Assembly: GCA_905331475.1 (NCBI GenBank)
Contig: CAJNYU010002049.1
Location: forward strand, 128,979-192,978
Length of the DNA: 64,000 bases
Reading direction: 5' to 3'
From: Rotaria socialis
Taxonomy: Eukaryota; Rotifera; Eurotatoria; Philodinida; Philodinidae
This document shows, piece by piece, positions 61,300-64,000 of this stretch; position 1 is the stretch's first letter; every line of letters starts with the position of its first letter. The notes beneath the pieces are model-generated. The model worked only from the letters and a program-made list of their open reading frames with translations. It did not search any database and was not told the DNA's origin. The position numbers were made by a program, and so were the translations under genes.

Positions 61300-63297
61300 T
61301 TTCTGATTTTCAGTAAGAAAGAACCATAAGATTGAAATCCAAATGAAGTGGGGGAGGGCAAATGTAAGAAAGAGCAACTGTCTAATTTTGATGTTATTTC
61401 TTGGTATATTATGATATAGCTGACGGAGACCGCAGTAAATATTTCGTATTGTAGCTATTCGTGATTTTGCATATGACCCCCATCCTAGCTTTGTTCATAT
61501 TTCAATTCCTAAATATTTAAACATGGGTACAAATTCGAGTTTTCCATTTTCAAAATATGCATTTGGATACCTGGGAGCAACAGCATTGTGAAATAACATG
61601 ATTTTCGTTTTGTTTGTGTTTACTGGTAGTAGAGTATCCTTTGAAAATTTTTCTAAGGCTGACATAGCGATTTTAGCGTGCTTTTCTAGTTGGTTTATAT
61701 TTATTGATAATCTTTTTTCAATAGATTCTTTTATCAAGATTGCCAAGTCGTCGGCAAATAAATGTGAACTAAAACATGCGAAGATTTCGGGTAGAAAGTG
61801 TAGATGCAATCTGAATAAGGTTGCTGATAATACTGAGCCCTGAGACGCTCCTACATAAATTCCTATTTTTCTGGATAAAGCATCTCCGTATTGTATATTC
61901 ATAGACCGACCCAATAGTCATTCGTGTATACAAAGTACAAGGTTTAGTGGCATATCTAATTCTTTTAAGTTTGAGATGAGAACTGGATGCCACATTCTGT
62001 CGACAGCGGTCATAAAATCTACAAATATTCCAAGTATAGGACGATTTGGAGCTGCTATCGTTAATCTTATGTCCTCGCAAGTTGTAAGTATACGAGTTTG
62101 TATGCGTCTTTGGGAGTAAAGCCTGACTGCTCGTCGATATATATGCCTTCGGATTCACACCGCTTGAGAATTTTTGTATGTAAACATCTCTCAAAAAGCT
62201 TACTTATGTTCGGTAATAGTGATATTGGTCTTAGACAATTTTCTGTTGGATATATACCTTCCTTCGAAAGACATATGACCTTAGCTATTTTTCCGGCTTC
62301 TAAAAATTCTCCTTTTGGTGTATATTTATTGAACATAATTGTGAAAATACTCATATAATCAATCGGAAGATTTTTTAATAAGAAAGCTGAAATACCGAAG
62401 ATGTCTGTCGATTTTTTTGCTGACATTTTACACCACCCAGGACGATGTTTCCGGCCTCCAGAAATGAGCGGATTTAATTGGAACCGGCCAGGAACATGCA
62501 GGAAACGCACCGGAACGTGCAGGAAAACGCCGGATATCACGGGGCCCTTGAAGCAGCATTCCGGGACGGATTTCTCCGGATTTTCCCGGTGATTTTCGAT
62601 GATTTCCGACGGGAACCAGCAGGAACTTACAGGAACTTACAGGAAAAATCCGGAGATTTCCCGGTCCGGAATACTACTTCCGTGAAAAATCACGGGAATG
62701 CGTGGGAATCGGCCGTTTCCCTGGCCGGTTGCTTGAACCTGGGCATTGTTTATAAACTTCAGCTATTTCGATCGACTCTATTGGTATTTTCGGCAGATAA
62801 ACTATTTGCTCATATGTTTTTAAGTATTTGATGTGTTCTTTATTTGTAGAATCATGGAGTGGTTTCGAAAAATGTTCCTCAAAATAATTTCCTAAATGGT
62901 CTTCTACTTTCTGACTGTTATGAATAATTTCCTCGTTGTTGTTTTTTAATCCTCTAAAAGATGAGAGGTAGGGATGAAATGTTGATTTTACTATCTTCCA
63001 AATATTTTTATTATCGGTTAAATATTTAAGTTGATTTTCTCGTTTTTCTTGTTCGTAAGTTGTCCTAGAGCAACGATATTGGTATTTTAATTGTTTATAT
63101 TCTTCGTGATAAATGAGAAAGCGCTTTCTACGATATTTACGTCTCATATAATTTATTTGTTTGGCTAGTGAAACTAGATGTGGAGGCCATGGTGGCCTAT
63201 ATTTTCTATTTATCTCGTATGTACTAGTTCTATCCCAGAGTGCTTTAAGAAAGTTTGAGAAAAGTATAAAGAATTGTTGTTCGTCAATATTGTACAC
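61300..63297 (-). pseudogene. Reverse transcriptase region of the LINE, broken
   Basis: Pieces: 63297-62746 (connector, with YLPKIPIESIEIAEVYK), 62433-62067 (RT start, KKSTDIFGISAFLL, then RPISLLPNISKLFER and SGFTPKDA), about 62050-61925 (FVDFMTAVDRMWHP), and 61914-61495 (QGSVLSATLF and FADDLAILI, the catalytic Asp pair). A TAA near 62067, a TGA at 61919-61921 and a frame change after 61495 mark decay. The catalytic motif survives, but no intact protein can be made. Confidence 0.85.
62436..62743. mobile_element. CCCAGG-ended foldback element, copy 3 (308 bp), inside the LINE
   Basis: The ends are CCCAGGAC and AACCTGGG, with the 2-bp duplication CA (62434-62435 and 62744-62745). The interior has CCGGAATACTACTTCC and AGCAGCATTCCGG as inverted partners. 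It sits between the connector and the first RT motif of the LINE; ignoring it and one CA, the reading frame runs straight through, so it landed while or before that part was still open. Confidence 0.9.
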
Positions 63298-63389
63298 GCA
63301 CGTATTCCAGTATTGAAAGACACAAGATAAGAAATAAGTGAAAAGATTCCAACTTGTTTTTTGATAGATAAATGTTTTTTCATCTACTA

Positions 63390-64000
63390 TTGGTGAAGAG
63401 AAAAGAACTGGAAAATTGTCGGAGGTACTTATATTTAATACTTCGGAAGACCACCCTACATTTGTGTACCCGATCGCGAAATCTATGATATCATCTGAGC
63501 GCTTCGATGTCGTTGTTTGTGGAAAGATCCCTTCATATCCTGTTTCATCGAGCCATTTTTTATTTCTACTCCATTGCTATTATTTGATTTACATAACCAT
63601 GCTGTGTGTTTAGCGTTGAAGTCGCCGAAAAGAAAAAATTCTCTATCCTTACATACTTCGAATAATTCTAAGAAAGGTAAATCCTTAGGTGGGATGTATA
63701 TTGTTCCTAAGAGTATGTTTGATTGAGCTACTTCAAGTTCTATCATAAGAAAGTTATCATGTCTATTAGTTACTTTAGATTTTAGCGAATTATGTATTAA
63801 AAATGCGACATCCCCGAAACTGTTTGTCCCTTTTTGACTATGCCAGTCATATTGATGAAAGTAGGGTAGTTTGTGAATCATTGAACCTACTCCAGTGAGA
63901 ACTATTATTTGTGGGGTGCATGTATTTAAGATGAGGTCGATATCCTGTATATTTGTACTTAAACATTCGCAGTTGTATAATATGAAAAGAAGATTATCCT
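63390..64000 (-). pseudogene. APE-type endonuclease region of the LINE, broken and partial
   Basis: Near the window end the frame begins with NCECLSTN (the first APE motif, Asn kept) and continues to LGTIYIPPKD and FGDFNAKHTAW (GDFNA catalytic motif). A frameshift near 63555 leads to GYEGIFPQTTTSKRSDDIID and then TSDNFPVLF, where the usual SDH has become SDN. The nuclease nicks target DNA in intact elements; here it is inactive. Its N-terminus lies beyond the window. Confidence 0.8.

Larger units (their letters stand above)
60788..64000 (-). mobile_element. Decayed non-LTR (LINE-type) retrotransposon, cut by window end
   Basis: On the minus strand, from 64000 downward, I see an APE-like endonuclease, a connecting region, a reverse transcriptase and a C-terminal region ending in RTVFRLTRA near 60790. 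The order is that of Jockey/CR1-type LINEs. Frameshifts and stops are scattered through it, and copy 3 of the CCCAGG element splits it at 62436-62743. The 5' end lies outside the window; no poly(A) tail is obvious. Confidence 0.85.

Noticed and set aside
1..64000. tRNA, rRNA and CRISPR loci
   Set aside because: A reading for tRNA B-box words (GGTTCRA) and cloverleaf arms, rRNA cores and regularly spaced repeats found none that hold up.

Overview
The window is eukaryotic and is best explained as bdelloid rotifer nuclear DNA (Adineta/Rotaria type). The reasons are compact genes with many 50-60 bp GT-AG introns, AT-rich spacers, many transposon families each present in a few copies, scattered TGTGGG-type repeats resembling the bdelloid telomere unit (from memory), a bdelloid-style EGF/LamG secreted protein, and a plant-like secreted polyamine oxidase that could be horizontally acquired. 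No organism name is certain from sequence alone.

Layout. 1-5.7 kb: foldback repeats, then a six-exon secreted Thr-rich/EGF/two-LamG protein whose third intron carries a CCCAGG-ended element. 5.7-15.8 kb: gene-poor, with one decayed exon (9418-9761) and three terminal-inverted-repeat elements (12442, 14279, 14894). 15.8-19.9 kb (-): an eight-exon gene for a 975-aa protein with four RRMs, two CCCH-type fingers and a degenerate kinase domain. 22-28.2 kb (+): NADH pyrophosphatase (Nudix), trypsin-like protease and endophilin-B. 28.2-36.3 kb: an 8 kb gene-free stretch leading to a SoxB gene (36264-37475). 40.1-45.6 kb (-): an 18-exon, 988-aa type I membrane protein, tentatively a CatSper auxiliary subunit. 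Its 5' end is copied at 50622-50922 beside a TGTGGG-type repeat. 47.2-48.8 kb (+): GTPase with a cysteine-rich region. 51.2-52.8 kb (-): polyamine oxidase. 53.8-55.3 kb: a small non-coding LTR element that truncates a TXNL1-like thioredoxin/PITH gene. 56.2-56.8 kb: solo LTR. 57.7-59.4 kb (-): an unrecognised gene with a CCCAGG-ended element inside an exon. 60.8-64 kb (-): a decayed APE-type non-LTR retrotransposon, also carrying a CCCAGG-ended element.

The host genes do not form a pathway or operon. The recurring theme is mobile DNA acting on genes. One 255-309 bp foldback family appears three times with exact 2-bp target duplications, twice inside coding sequence, and telomere-like repeats mark several rearranged spots. 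The spliced gene models were built by hand from GT-AG sites with consistent reading phase, so exon borders are predictions.
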